Positions 1 through 10,601 of a stretch of DNA of 64,000 nt are shown one piece after another. The notes below the pieces were generated by a model. The model searched no databases. It saw only the letters and a program-made list of their open reading frames with translations, and was not told the origin of the DNA. This DNA is from Blepharisma japonicum. Lineage: Eukaryota > Ciliophora > Heterotrichea > Heterotrichida > Blepharismidae. Made by a program: the position numbers and the translations under genes. Numbering within the stretch: the first letter of the stretch is position 1; every line of letters begins with the position of its first letter. Location of the stretch: the NCBI GenBank assembly GCA_949751835.1, contig CATKHK010000009.1, positions 186,001 to 250,000 on the forward strand. Direction: 5' to 3'.

Positions 1-217
1 TGAATCAATTGATAATGATTTTTAAAATCTTCTTAAATAAATTTATTTATATGATTTATCAACAAAAATATTAGATGTATCCATCTTTTACCTTATGTTA
101 AATCTATTATTCCAAGCCATTTTTAAACACATCAAGTTACCATTTTTATATGGTATCTTAATCCCACATGTATAAATTCAAATAAAATTGGGGGCATAAT
201 TTTCTTATAATTAATAA

Positions 218-631
218 ATGGCAAGAACTAAGCAAACAGCTCGTAAAACTCCAGCTGGGAAAACCCCAAAGAAGCATTTAGCCACCAAAGCAGCCAAAAA
301 GGTGTCAGCAGTCACCACTTCAGGCGTTAAAAAGCCTCACAGATTCAGACCAGGAACTGTAGCCTTAAGAGAAATCAGAAAATATCAAAAAAGCACTGAA
401 CTTTTAGTCAGAAAGCTCCCATTCCAAAGACTTGTAAGAGAAATCGCCCAAGAATTCAAAACTGACCTCAGATTCCAGTCTTCTGCAGTTTTAGCACTCC
501 AAGAAGCAGCTGAAGCTTACCTCGTTGGACTTTTTGAAGATACCAATCTTTGTGCGATTCATGGGAAGAGAGTGACGATTATGCCAAGAGATATGCAGCT
601 TGCTCGCAGAATTAGAGGAGAAAGAACTTAA
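218..631 (+). CDS. Histone H3 (divergent N-terminal tail)
   Basis: Core nucleosome histone, 137 codons with no in-frame TGA and no intron. From about residue 38 the protein is a near-perfect H3 ([20 protein letters not shown], then the [12 protein letters not shown] and [20 protein letters not shown] segments). The S-A-V-L segment at the H3.1/H3.3 discriminating site is of the replication type, not the H3.3 AAIG type. The tail begins ARTKQTARK as usual, then diverges: Ser10 is Thr, Thr11 is Pro, Arg17 and Arg26 are Lys, Ser28 is Val, and one residue is inserted before the GVKKPHR segment. Lysines 4, 9, 14, 18, 23 and 27 are kept. No histone 3' stem-loop is evident after the TAA. Identity as H3 is certain; whether it is the main H3 or a variant cannot be decided from one copy. 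Confidence 0.97.
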   Translation: MARTKQTARKTPAGKTPKKHLATKAAKKVSAVTTSGVKKPHRFRPGTVALREIRKYQKSTELLVRKLPFQRLVREIAQEFKTDLRFQSSAVLALQEAAEAYLVGLFEDTNLCAIHGKRVTIMPRDMQLARRIRGERT

Positions 632-914
632 TTTAGGTTAATTCATATATTGTAGAAATTTTTGTAATTTAATGTCATAAATAGAAACGAGCTAAAGTAA
701 AGGGCTAAATAAAGATTGAGTGTTTTTAATCGGAGAGATTTTAGAAAGGGTTGATTTAAGCAGAAATAGATTGAAAGTTGAGTGTAAGAGTACTAAATGA
801 TTTCTTTTTATAGGGTATTCAATATAATAATAACAAAAACTCAGAATTAAATATTAGATATTAGCTACTATCACTAGTTCTTATAATTTAATAAATTATT
901 TATAGCTTGCTTAA

Positions 915-1670
915 TTAAATATTTGTTAAAGAATTTAATTTGCCACACGTCTCTTCAAGGAGCCCTAACAAAGTTTCTTCAGAGTTTTCCCTTTCATTTC
1001 TTTCTTGTTCAATCTCGCTTTTAATTTTTGCAATCAAGTCTTGGAGCATTACAAGCATAGCTTCTTCGGTCTCCTCCCTTGCTTTACTCTCATTTTCCAT
1101 CAATTCTTGCATTTCCCCCACTTTTTCACTAATTTTTTCATTTAAATCCTTCTCTGTTTTTCCTAGATCAATTTTTTCATTTTCCATCATTTCTTCAATT
1201 CCGCTAATTTTTTCTTCAAGAAAATTTTTTATATTTTTTATTGAATCTCCCCTTAATTGGCTTTCCCTTGCTAAATCTGCTTGAACTGAACTTATCCTAT
1301 CATCAAATATTTTCTGAAACTTTGTATCTGAATCTCTTTTTTCTTGATCAGATTCATTGAGCAGACGTTTAAGGGCTAACTCAAGATTAGTTAATTCATT
1401 GACTTTAGAATCAAAATAAGTTTCTCTACTTTCTTTTAAGCGGGATAAGGAATCTGAAATATTATCTAACTGAGCTTTGTGTGCAGAAAATTTTTTCGAA
1501 TTTTGTTCTTCAGATTCCCAAAGATGATGCTCGAGATCTTTACATTTTTGCTCAAGTTGATCAACTCGTGCTCCATTGTCAGTGTCGAGACCGGTTTGAA
1601 TCGTTGCAAGACGGCTTGATATTTGAAGAATTCGATCTTGATGAAGACTTGAGAAGCTACTAAAACTCAT
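915..1670 (-). CDS. SF-assemblin / beta-giardin family protein
   Basis: Protein of 251 residues with a short Ser-rich head (MSFSSFSSLHQDRI) followed by an almost unbroken coiled-coil rod to the C-terminus. Size, short non-helical head and heptad rod with regularly spaced acidic/basic residues match SF-assemblins, which build the striated fibres attached to basal bodies (system I fibres in algae, kinetodesmal-type fibres in ciliates). The start is the first Met of the frame and there are no in-frame TGAs. The H3 gene lies convergently downstream with about 280 bp between the two stops. Assignment rests on overall pattern rather than a catalytic motif, so another coiled-coil family is possible but less likely. 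Confidence 0.8.
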   Translation of the reverse strand: MSFSSFSSLHQDRILQISSRLATIQTGLDTDNGARVDQLEQKCKDLEHHLWESEEQNSKKFSAHKAQLDNISDSLSRLKESRETYFDSKVNELTNLELALKRLLNESDQEKRDSDTKFQKIFDDRISSVQADLARESQLRGDSIKNIKNFLEEKISGIEEMMENEKIDLGKTEKDLNEKISEKVGEMQELMENESKAREETEEAMLVMLQDLIAKIKSEIEQERNERENSEETLLGLLEETCGKLNSLTNI

Positions 1671-1889
1671 ATAAATATGGGATTGGGAAATATTTACATC
1701 TTTAAATCTTTGAGATAAGGTAATCTATGTTTTTATAAATAGTAATTCATTATTAAGCTTTTAAATATAACCATTAAAAATATTAAGCACGAATTTATAA
1801 TCTTTGAACTATGAATTAAAACATCACAATTTTTATCTCATTTCTATTTATATTATAATTAATTAATTCAGAAAAATATTCCAATTATA

Positions 1890-2471
1890 TTAATACTTAG
1901 GAACAAATCTTGCAAAATAGCTTTCTAAAAATTTCCCATGATCAAATTGGTCTGCTTTATCATTAAAAGTAATGATATATTTTTCATAGAGCTCATCTTC
2001 TAGATAATGAGCCAAATAAGCACTCATTATCACATCAGCCTCAGTTTTACTAATAAGTCTATCATTGATATCTCCTCTGACCAAAATTATTTCTTTACTG
2101 ATTTTAAGCTCGTCATAAAAAGAAAGTCCAAATGAAGCAGTAGCATTCTCATGCTGAGCTTCATAATCAGGGAGGTAATAAAATAAGCCTAGTTTGTCTG
2201 TGTATCTGGCTGTGAGGAAGAAAATATCTCCTCTTCTTCTGATTGGGAAGATGAAGAATGGATGCTTTATTGCTCTGGTGGCAAAATGTGTGTAATAACT
2301 ATTCGAGAGGACCATTGAAGTGCTGGAGGGACGGACTGCATGATATTCGTTTCAGATTGAGGCAATTGCTTTAGGATCTTGATTTTGGAGGAGGTTAACC
2401 TTAGCGACTTCTTCGAGGGTTGCAGGAAAAGGTGAAATGAATGCGAAGAATCGCTTGACTATCATTTTCAT
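1890..2471 (-). CDS. ATPAF1: Mitochondrial F1-ATPase assembly factor ATP11/ATPAF1
   Basis: Chaperone that binds free F1 beta subunits during assembly of mitochondrial ATP synthase. With TGA at 2352-2354 read as Trp, the frame runs 193 residues. That Trp lies in IASIWNEYHAV, matching the family's I.EIW.EYH segment. Further matches are the IKHPFFIFPIRR stretch, the IILVRGDIND segment (family VLMRGE-like) and the C-terminal ITFNDKADQFDHGKFLESYF. I chose the upstream ATG (2469-2471) because the conserved N-terminal LEEVAKVNLL helix lies between it and the next Met. The first residues, MKMIVKRFFAF, are basic/hydrophobic and fit a short mitochondrial presequence. It faces the large PHD gene divergently. 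Confidence 0.88.
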
Positions 2472-2939
2472 AATAAAATTTGATAGCAAATGAAAATAAA
2501 TAGGAAAGTTTATAATTAATAAATGTTACAAAAGCATTGAGACTTGGTTAGAAAGCAAGCTAAATTTATTGCTCTTTAAGCTTGTTTTTCTTTTATGTAA
2601 AAGATTGTTTAGAGCTTTTAGATATTGAAGTCAAAATGCAACAATTCTTTCGGGGACATGATTTTATCCACAAAAAACGAAAGAAAGGAATAATTAAGGC
2701 TTTATCAAATTACCTGATCATTATAAAAAGCATTGCCATTATTTCTTACTATTTTAATCAGATTTTAGAGAAATATCAACCTTATTTAAGATTATTGAAA
2801 AATTTATCATCTAAATTTGCAAATTTTTTAATATTTAATAAAAATGCCACACATCAGTAAAGCTATAAAATAGTCTCCCACACACTTCTTTCAATCTCTT
2901 CATAATAGCTAAACCCCCAGACTAATTTATATTATATAA
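2472..2939. promoter_or_regulatory. Shared upstream region of divergent ATPAF1 and PHD/SPOC genes
   Basis: This 468 bp AT-rich stretch separates two divergent start codons and must hold both promoters. A 92-codon open frame at 2582-2860 has no recognisable protein character. I see no clear individual promoter motif. Confidence 0.4.
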
Positions 2940-5900
2940 ATGGCTGCAGTCTATCCTCCGGGTAGCAGTTTAACAAAATTGACGTCTAATCAAGATAATT
3001 CTCTCTCTAATCCCAGCTCTTCTGATGCAATTTGCCAAGTCTGCTATGGGAAAAATCCAAACAACCTAAAAAAGGTCGAATTTGCCATGCCAATCCACAC
3101 TTGTAAAACATGCGATCTCACTGTTCACAAGGCTTGTTACGGGATATCCCCGTCTGCAGAAGCAATGTTTTTCTGTGACCGCTGCATCGAAGTTGGCCCA
3201 CACGTGACCGTCAGCTGTGAAATCTGTCATCAAGTAAATGGCGCTCTAAAGAAATCTGGTGAAAAGTGGGTTCATGTCACCTGTGCTCTTTTTTCGCGAT
3301 TCACACACATTGCAGACTGGCTTGAAATGAAGCCTGACACCATACGTTCATCAGACGCTGACCAGTTCTGCAATGAGTGCAATCAGATAGGCCATGACAC
3401 TTTCAAATGTGACGAGTGCGAAAAAAGGAGCCATGCCCTGTGCATGCTTCAGAAAGGCACTTGGAATATGTCTGGACTATTACAGAAACGAACTGAGGTG
3501 TATTGTGAAGAACATATAGAAGGTCATGATGAGTACTGCTTCTGTGGAAAAGGCTATGTGGAAGGGGTTCAGTATATGATTTGCTGCGATAATTGCGATA
3601 TTTGGTACCATGGAGAATGCATTGGGATCACTTCACAGGTAGGAGACACTATTGAGCAATTTGTGTGCAAATTTTGTGAGCAGTGAAATAGCACAGCTAA
3701 AAAGCTGCTTAAAGAAGATGCGACTGATAAAAAGTCAAATGCCAAAGTTTCTAAGCAGTTTGTGAACTTTAAGCTGAAGGACTGGCTACTGCTGGCTAGA
3801 ATTGTGTTTAAAAGGGCTAATAAAGCTTTAGAGGAGAGATCAAAAATTGAGGATATGGAAGAAGTCATGGAATTTGCTGCAAAATTGCCGTTTGAAGTAG
3901 CGATTTTGAACAACTTGAATGCGAAGCTCCACAATGCGAAGACTCTGATCGGAAGGGCTAATAGTCTTTTAGACAAAATTCATGAAGACTTAGAAGAGAA
4001 TGAAATCAAGGACATCCAAGAAGTGATAACTGAAGCCAGAACGATTGGAGTTCATATTCCTCATGCTACCAGGCTTACACATCAAATTGAAAATTTCGAA
4101 AGAGTCAAAGAAATCAAGACTATGATTTCTAATTCTAAAAATTATTCATTTGCCGAGGCAAGGTCTTATTATGATAATCTTGTAAAACAAATGGAAAAGC
4201 CACCTAAACAGTTAGGAGAACTTAAAAATATGATTGATTCTTGCCAGAGTAGGATTTCTCTGCTGAAAAATGAGTTAAAAGAAAGCAAAGAAAATGGCTT
4301 GGAAAATAAAAAAAATACTGATTTTTTTATAGGGAAGTTGGAAGAAATTAAGGAAATACCATTTTTGATGGAAAATGAAATTAAAGCAATAGAAGATGAG
4401 TTAAAATTGGCAGAAGACTGGGATGCTAAATTTTTGAGTATTATGAAGCCTATATCGCCAGCTGATTTACAAGTTCACTTACATGAAGCTGGTGCGCTTA
4501 GTATGAAAACTCCTGCTATGAAAAATGCTCTTGAAAAATGGAAAGAGTATTCCCGATGGTTCAGCCAATCTCAAAATTTTTTAAACCCTGCTGAAAAATC
4601 GGTATTGCCGAAAATAGAGGAAATAAATGAGCATATAAACAATGGAGATCAAAATATTAGCTCATATGTTGATATAGCAGATGTCAAACAATCGTTACAT
4701 GCAAAAATTTCTCAGGCAGAAAATTGGCATTCGCAAGCAGTGGCGGCTGTTTCTACGAAAATCTCACAACAATTGATAAATCAGCTAATAAATGATGCAC
4801 AATCTTTAATCTGCAAATTCCCTGAACTTGATTTACTAGAAAAACGAGCCCACATCAACCAAAAAATCAACGAAACTCTGAATAAAAAGCATAAAGAAGA
4901 AGACCTTGAAATTCTTTTAAAAGATGCTTACGAATTTGACACAGATGATGAGCTAATCCAATTAGTGGCATCTAAAATTCAAAGCGTCAAAGAATTAAAA
5001 GAAAAAGTTCTTGAAGCTTTACAAGAAGAAAACAATCCTTCAGACTTATATTTGAAGCTATTAGAAGAGTTAAAAGCTGAAAAAACTGAACTTTTAGAGG
5101 AGAAACAGCAAGTTGAAGATAAAATAAAATCTCTGCAATGAATTGAACAAGTTAATGAGATTTTTAATGAACTTGATAAATCTGCTGAGGATGTATCAGC
5201 GAAAAAGAAAAAAGGAAACGAAATTGATGCTCTGAAAAGCTTGATAGTAAAGGCTGAAAAAATTAAATATAAAGATGCAAAAACTGATGGCTATTTAGAA
5301 GAATTAGCTTTTAGGTTATGGGAATTGGAATTTCAAAGGTTTGATATGTGTGATGAAATTTCACTAGAACAGCTTCAAGATCTTAAAATCAGAGCTTCTT
5401 ATTTGAAAACACGCCAGCCTGAATCTCTAATCCAATTTCAGTCAATTTCTAAAGAAGTCGATGAGAGTATTGCATTTTTTGAAAATCTAGCACAAACTGA
5501 TATACCAACAATTTTTAGTGGAAATGTTATAGAATTGAAGCAAAACCTCGAATTTTATAAAAATAAGCTTGAAAATCAAGGAATTATCTTCCCGGAAAAA
5601 TACAACAAATTTTTAGCATGGGATAAGTGAATTAACTGAAGTTTAGCCGCAGAATCTTTATTTAACTCCTCAGAAAAACCATCAATTGACAAACTCTACG
5701 ATTTAAACCTAGAAGTAATTCCCCTAGGTATTTCCAATGAATTACCATCAGTCAAAAAACTCACTGAAGAAATCGCAAATTATGAAAAGTGGCTGTATCG
5801 CTACACTTCTTATTCATCAACCCGTCGTGCTTTTTCTAAGCCAGGCCTAGAAGTGAAAAATTACTTAAAATTAATGAAAGAAAAGCCTAAATTAACAACT

Positions 5901-8900
5901 CTTCAACTTCAAGACCTGCTTCAAAGCGCAAAATCTCTTCGAACTTGTTGCGATCAAGAAATCCTTATAATGGAGCAAGATCTAAAAAAGCTTGAATTAT
6001 GGACTAACAAAGAATTAATATTTGCTGGAAGACCATATGAAGATCTATTAATTGACTGCAAAAAAAGCTATGATGAATTCTTAGAAAGTGAAAGCTGCAA
6101 AGAATTTTATGCTACCATAAAAGAATATTTTTTCGAAAATTTCATAGAGCACGAAAATTTTGGCATAAAATTAAGTAGCTTAGAATGAAATTTTAGAGCT
6201 CAAGGAATTTTACAACAAAAAGGAAGAATATTAGAAGAAGTATGGGAAGAAGTTTATGGAGCCACAGAACAATTAGATAAAAAGATTTTAGATGAGTCAA
6301 CTTTAGATAAGATAAAAAGGCTTCAACAATTGAAACAGCAAATAGAAGAAGATGTAAGAAAAATTAAACATTTTGTTCCACAAGGCGAAATGAAAGCAAT
6401 TACTTTTGAAGAGCTGGATATTTTATATGATAAAATATCTACAAGCAAAATAATACTCAAGGATGAAAATTTTGTTAAAAACCTGTTAGAAAAAACCAGG
6501 AATTTTTCACAGAGATTCAATGATATGATAACTAATAAAGCTTCTATTGAAGAGTTTAAAGCATTTCAAGATGACATTGAAAAGCACCCTATTTCAATAT
6601 CAGAGTTTTCAAACAAGCTTAAAGAAATTTTGGAAAAAGCGAACAATATCAGCCTTCGTATGAGAATACTTAAAGAAAATGCAGGAAAAAATAAGATGGA
6701 AAAAGCCAAAGTTGAGCAGTTTTTGCTTGAATATAACAATACTGAGGTAAAGCTAGAAGATGCTGATATATTAATTGAAGAATTAGAAAGGGGAAATCAA
6801 ATTCTTGCAGAGGGTTTTGAAGTAGTTGAAAAACTAGATGCGACTATGGAGGAGCTGAATTCAATAAGTGGAAGATTAAATAATCTTCATATTCATATGG
6901 GACAAGAAGAAAAAAATCTGAAAATTAAAATATGGAAACTTCGAGTCACTCTTTCACAGGGAATCAAAGTTAGCTTCCCTATACTTCAAGGCTGGCTAAA
7001 TGAAGGCTTGCAAATGAAAGACCCAAGCTTAGCTGAAAGTATTGAAAAGCTTGAAGGGTTTGTCAAAAAAGGGGATAGCTACAAAGAAAGACTCGCAGCT
7101 TGCAGCAGCTTGGAAGAAATCCAAGAAATCGAAAAAGAAGCTGAATCCTTGCCATTTGATTTAGCCCATTCTTTTATTGAGCATAAAACCCGCATCAATC
7201 TTGGCGGTGGGAAAAAAGAGCCTAGACCGTCAGAAACAGTTCCTTCTAAACACCCAGCTCAAACAGATGATCCACTTCCTTATAATGACCCAGCCCGTAT
7301 GTCTCAAATTACAGCACTTGAAAAAACGATCACTCATGATATTAATTATGATTGGCACAAACATATGGGGAAAGCTAAAAGATATGCTGTAAGGTTGGAA
7401 GATATTATTTTTAAAAATCATCATGGGAGCAAATATAGAAAAAGTGTTGACAGGATGATAAGAATTATCAAAAGATATCAAGAGTTTGAAGGATTTTCTA
7501 AGAAATTAAGCAAAGGAGATATCACTGCTGACGAACTTTCAGTGTTAAACCCTAAAGAAGCTAAAGAAGTTAAAGTAATCAAAAGATTGTTTGATGGAGA
7601 GCCAAAGATATGCCTAACTATTAATAAAAGTAAACTTACAGAAAATGATAACCCAGAGTCAGGCCAACCAGTTAAAAAACTAAAACTTGCAACTACGAAG
7701 ACAGAAGCCCCACAAATTTCACCTCAACCAGCTCAAATTCCAAAAATATCTCCAAAGCCTGTTTCTAAGGAACCACCTAAGCCAATTTCTACCCCAACTC
7801 CATTAATAAAAGCAACACCTAAGCCTCCACCCCCAAAGCCCACACCAAAGCCTGTGAGTGATTTCAAAGTCACAAATCTTATAAGCGAAATAGAAGCTAA
7901 TAAGAAAAATCAGTCAAAAAGTTTGCTTGTAAAGAATGAAATCAGCCAGCCGCAATTGGCAAGCGAAAAATACAGAACCCCTCAGCATCTATCTGATTCT
8001 TCAGCTGTGTCCAGATCAACTGCAGCAGATGAAGAATGAAGGGAACTTAGCAAATTTCGACTGGAGCATAGTGGATTTACTACTACATCTGGAGATAAGC
8101 AAATACCCCAAAAGCGTGGGCCTGAGGCTATTGATCAGCTTCCACCCAAAAGATCAAAATATGAAAGAAACCAAGAAGGAAGATTTAGTAGCGAAGAAGA
8201 AGAGGAAGAAGAAGACAAGGGACCATCTAAAAAGGAAATAGAAAAGAATAAAGAAAAATCAGAAGAATACAGTGTATTAGAGCTTGCCCAAAAAAATGAT
8301 TATGCAAAAAAGCATAAGAAAAAAGGTAAATTATACGACCCATTTTCAGTGCCTGCTCCTAAAAATAAAGCTCCAGTTGGAAGTTTATTAAAAGTGTGGT
8401 CTGGAAAGCTTGAGTATGGAAAACACTTTATTAATGTAGTGATGCACTCTGTCGACAACATTGAGTCATTTCAAAAAATGCCTCAACTTGGTAGCAAAAT
8501 TTCAGTTCAAGGGAGAACTAAACAAGACGAGCTAGAAGTTTATATTTCACAAAATGCATCTGGCTCAGTCAGCAAGCTAATAGCAACAGCTTGGATAGAG
8601 CCAACTGAAAGTAATGAAAGAGACTTTAGTGACCTCGCTCGTGATTTAACTGGCAAAGGTAGATCAGCTGTCATAAGAATTGATAACTCCCTCACTATTT
8701 ATTTAACCTCCCTAAATGAAAGTTTCCAATCCTTTTTATCCTCAGTTCGTATTAACATCAATAGAAAAATTGATGAAACCGTAATCCCACACATATCCAC
8801 TAAAGAAAAGCTCGGCTGTATTTTATTCTTTAAGAAAACAGCCATGAGCTCTTCCTCATATATAAACCCTGACGTCATTGTAAAAATTGAGCCAACATCA

Positions 8901-9422
8901 ATGCCAGAAATCGATGATTTGCCTGAAAAAGAGCAAGAAATGTCACCTATTACTGACGAAGAAGAAAATCCATCTTCTTCTAATGATCAGCTTCCTAAAG
9001 CTATACAAGAAATTTTGTCAGAGCTTAAAAGAAACCCTGGGGACCAGTCACAAATTTTAAATACTTTGCAACAAGCGATTTCAACAATAAACCCACAAGA
9101 ATTAGCACCAAATAATTCAGAAATTAATGATTTGATTTCAGCCATCAAAGAGCAGGTTAAGCAAGAGTCACAGCAAAAACAGCAGCCTGCTGTGCAAAAT
9201 GTTAACCAATTTTTGTCACAGAATTTCCCATTACCACCACAAAGACAGCAGCCTGGGTATATGTATATGCCACAGCAGAATTATATGTATCCTCCACAGC
9301 CTATATATCCTCCTGGACAATATTATCAAGGACAACCTCCACCACAACCACCTGCACAATATTACAGACCACCTTCTCCTGAGAGAAAGCATGATGATCC
9401 AAGAAGACAAAACAGGTATTAA
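2940..9422 (+). CDS. Giant PHD / PLU-1-like / TFIIS-central / SPOC chromatin protein
   Basis: One 2160-residue protein, continuous when six TGAs (3684, 5139, 5628, 5637, 6186, 8037) are read as Trp; all segments share the same frame. Domains in order: PHD finger from C32-x2-C35 (about 32-82); an extended PHD/HC5HC2H finger (about 90-192); a third PHD (about 199-247, CFCGKG...CCDNCDIWYHGEC); a long helical region (about 265-1330) with repeated W-x2-A and LP spacing like the PLU-1 region of KDM5 demethylases; a TFIIS central-type domain (about 1460-1553, with KYRKSVDRMIRIIK and GDITADELSVLNPKEAKE); Pro/Lys-rich linkers; a SPOC domain (about 1812-1967, VWSGKLEYGK to LGCILFFKK); and a Gln/Pro-rich tail. 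TFIIM plus SPOC is the DIDO/PHF3/Bye1 pattern, whose members bind RNA polymerase II and its phosphorylated CTD. No JmjC domain is present. Likely role: nuclear histone reader coupled to elongation (inference). Confidence 0.88.
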
Positions 9423-9968
9423 ATAAAATAACAATATAAGACCATAATTTTAAAATTTTATCTAAAATTATTAAATTGCTTAATTATTTAATTAAAATTT
9501 TTATTATGCTCTTTTAAACTATTTTGTATACTAACTTTTTGAATATTTCTTCTTATCTTGCTAATCAAAGAGGCATTATTGATAATTGAAAGGCTACTTT
9601 ATTATATAGAGAATTAAAAAGGGTAATCTGAAAATGGGTAAATACATTAGGGAAACTTTTTAGAATTTCAGAGCAAGAAAGTCTTTTTTATCCAACATAA
9701 TAAGAATTTTGTATTTAATTTTAAAATATTGATATTTTATAACTTTAAATTCCATTTTATCTATAGCTATATAATATCAACTCTCAAAATATTTCTAATA
9801 CCTTTTCGATTGGACAAAAATATTTGCCCGATTTTTTAAAAAATTTATAAATAATCCTCTCACATCTCTATTATTTGAATGCATACCGAAGGAATCAAAT
9901 CCATTTCTTCAGATTTAACTTGATAATTTTATAGTTTTTTATAAAAATAAGCTAAATTATTCTTCAAG
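9423..9968. other. Intergenic, no gene seen
   Basis: 546 bp of very AT-rich sequence between two plus-strand genes. I see no open frame with protein character, tRNA-like structure or repeat. Confidence 0.6.
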
Positions 9969-10376
9969 ATGAAAACTTCACGGTCCTCATCAAAGCCAAG
10001 TCCATTAACAACGATCCCTGACTTTCTTCAAAAATTGTCTCAAGCCCGTCTTAGTCTATCAACAATTAAAGTGCCTCCAGAGCATACTTTTCGTGAAAAT
10101 CAGAATAAAAGCACTTCACATCAATCTTTAAAAAAATACGAATCAAAACTACCTTATATCAGCATTCATAGAAATCCTATGAGCTTATTTACTGAACGTG
10201 AACTGAGAAACGATATAAGAAAAAGACCCAAAAGGCTCACACAAACAAAAGCGCATCATTGAGCAGTTAATAAATACATCACTTATGGTATTCCAGACTG
10301 AGATAAAGAGTATAGGTATTTAAAAGATGCAGAAAAAAGGTTCATCTTTCGAGATCCACATAGAAGTATTTTATAA
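9969..10376 (+). CDS. Small basic hypothetical protein
   Basis: Open frame of 135 residues if TGA at 10260-10262 and 10299-10301 is read as Trp; it ends at TAA 10374-10376. The N-terminal half is Ser/Lys/Pro-rich and looks disordered. The C-terminal half has a compact, more ordered segment (YITYGIPDWDKEYRYLKDAE, then KRFIFRDPHRSIL). Two sense TGAs followed by coherent sequence and a TAA argue for a real gene. I do not recognise a family. It is convergent with the ABCC transporter, 225 bp away. Confidence 0.6.
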
Positions 10377-10601
10377 TTAATTGATAACTATTAGGAATTT
10401 ATTCGGCTGATGATTTTGAATGTAAGCTCAGCCACCTATTGATTTTAATAAACAGATCAATTTTACAAATTATTTAAATTAATTACTAAAAATGAATTTT
10501 CTATTTATATCTTATAATTCTTTTAGATTAATCTAAAAAAATCAGATTTACTTACTTATAATTTTTTTTAATTTATCATAACAAATAAAGCAAAATGTTT
10601 T

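Noticed and set aside
940-1284. 114-codon plus-strand frame opposite the SF-assemblin gene
   Set aside because: Ser/Phe/Ile-rich antisense shadow of a Glu/Lys coiled-coil coding sequence.
2582-2860. 92-codon open frame upstream of the PHD/SPOC gene
   Set aside because: Phe/Ile/Lys/Tyr-rich composition as expected from AT-rich non-coding DNA, no domain and no conserved look; it lies in the divergent promoter region.
7177-7481. Overlapping short frames inside the PHD/SPOC gene
   Set aside because: Shadows of the continuous frame at 2940-9422.
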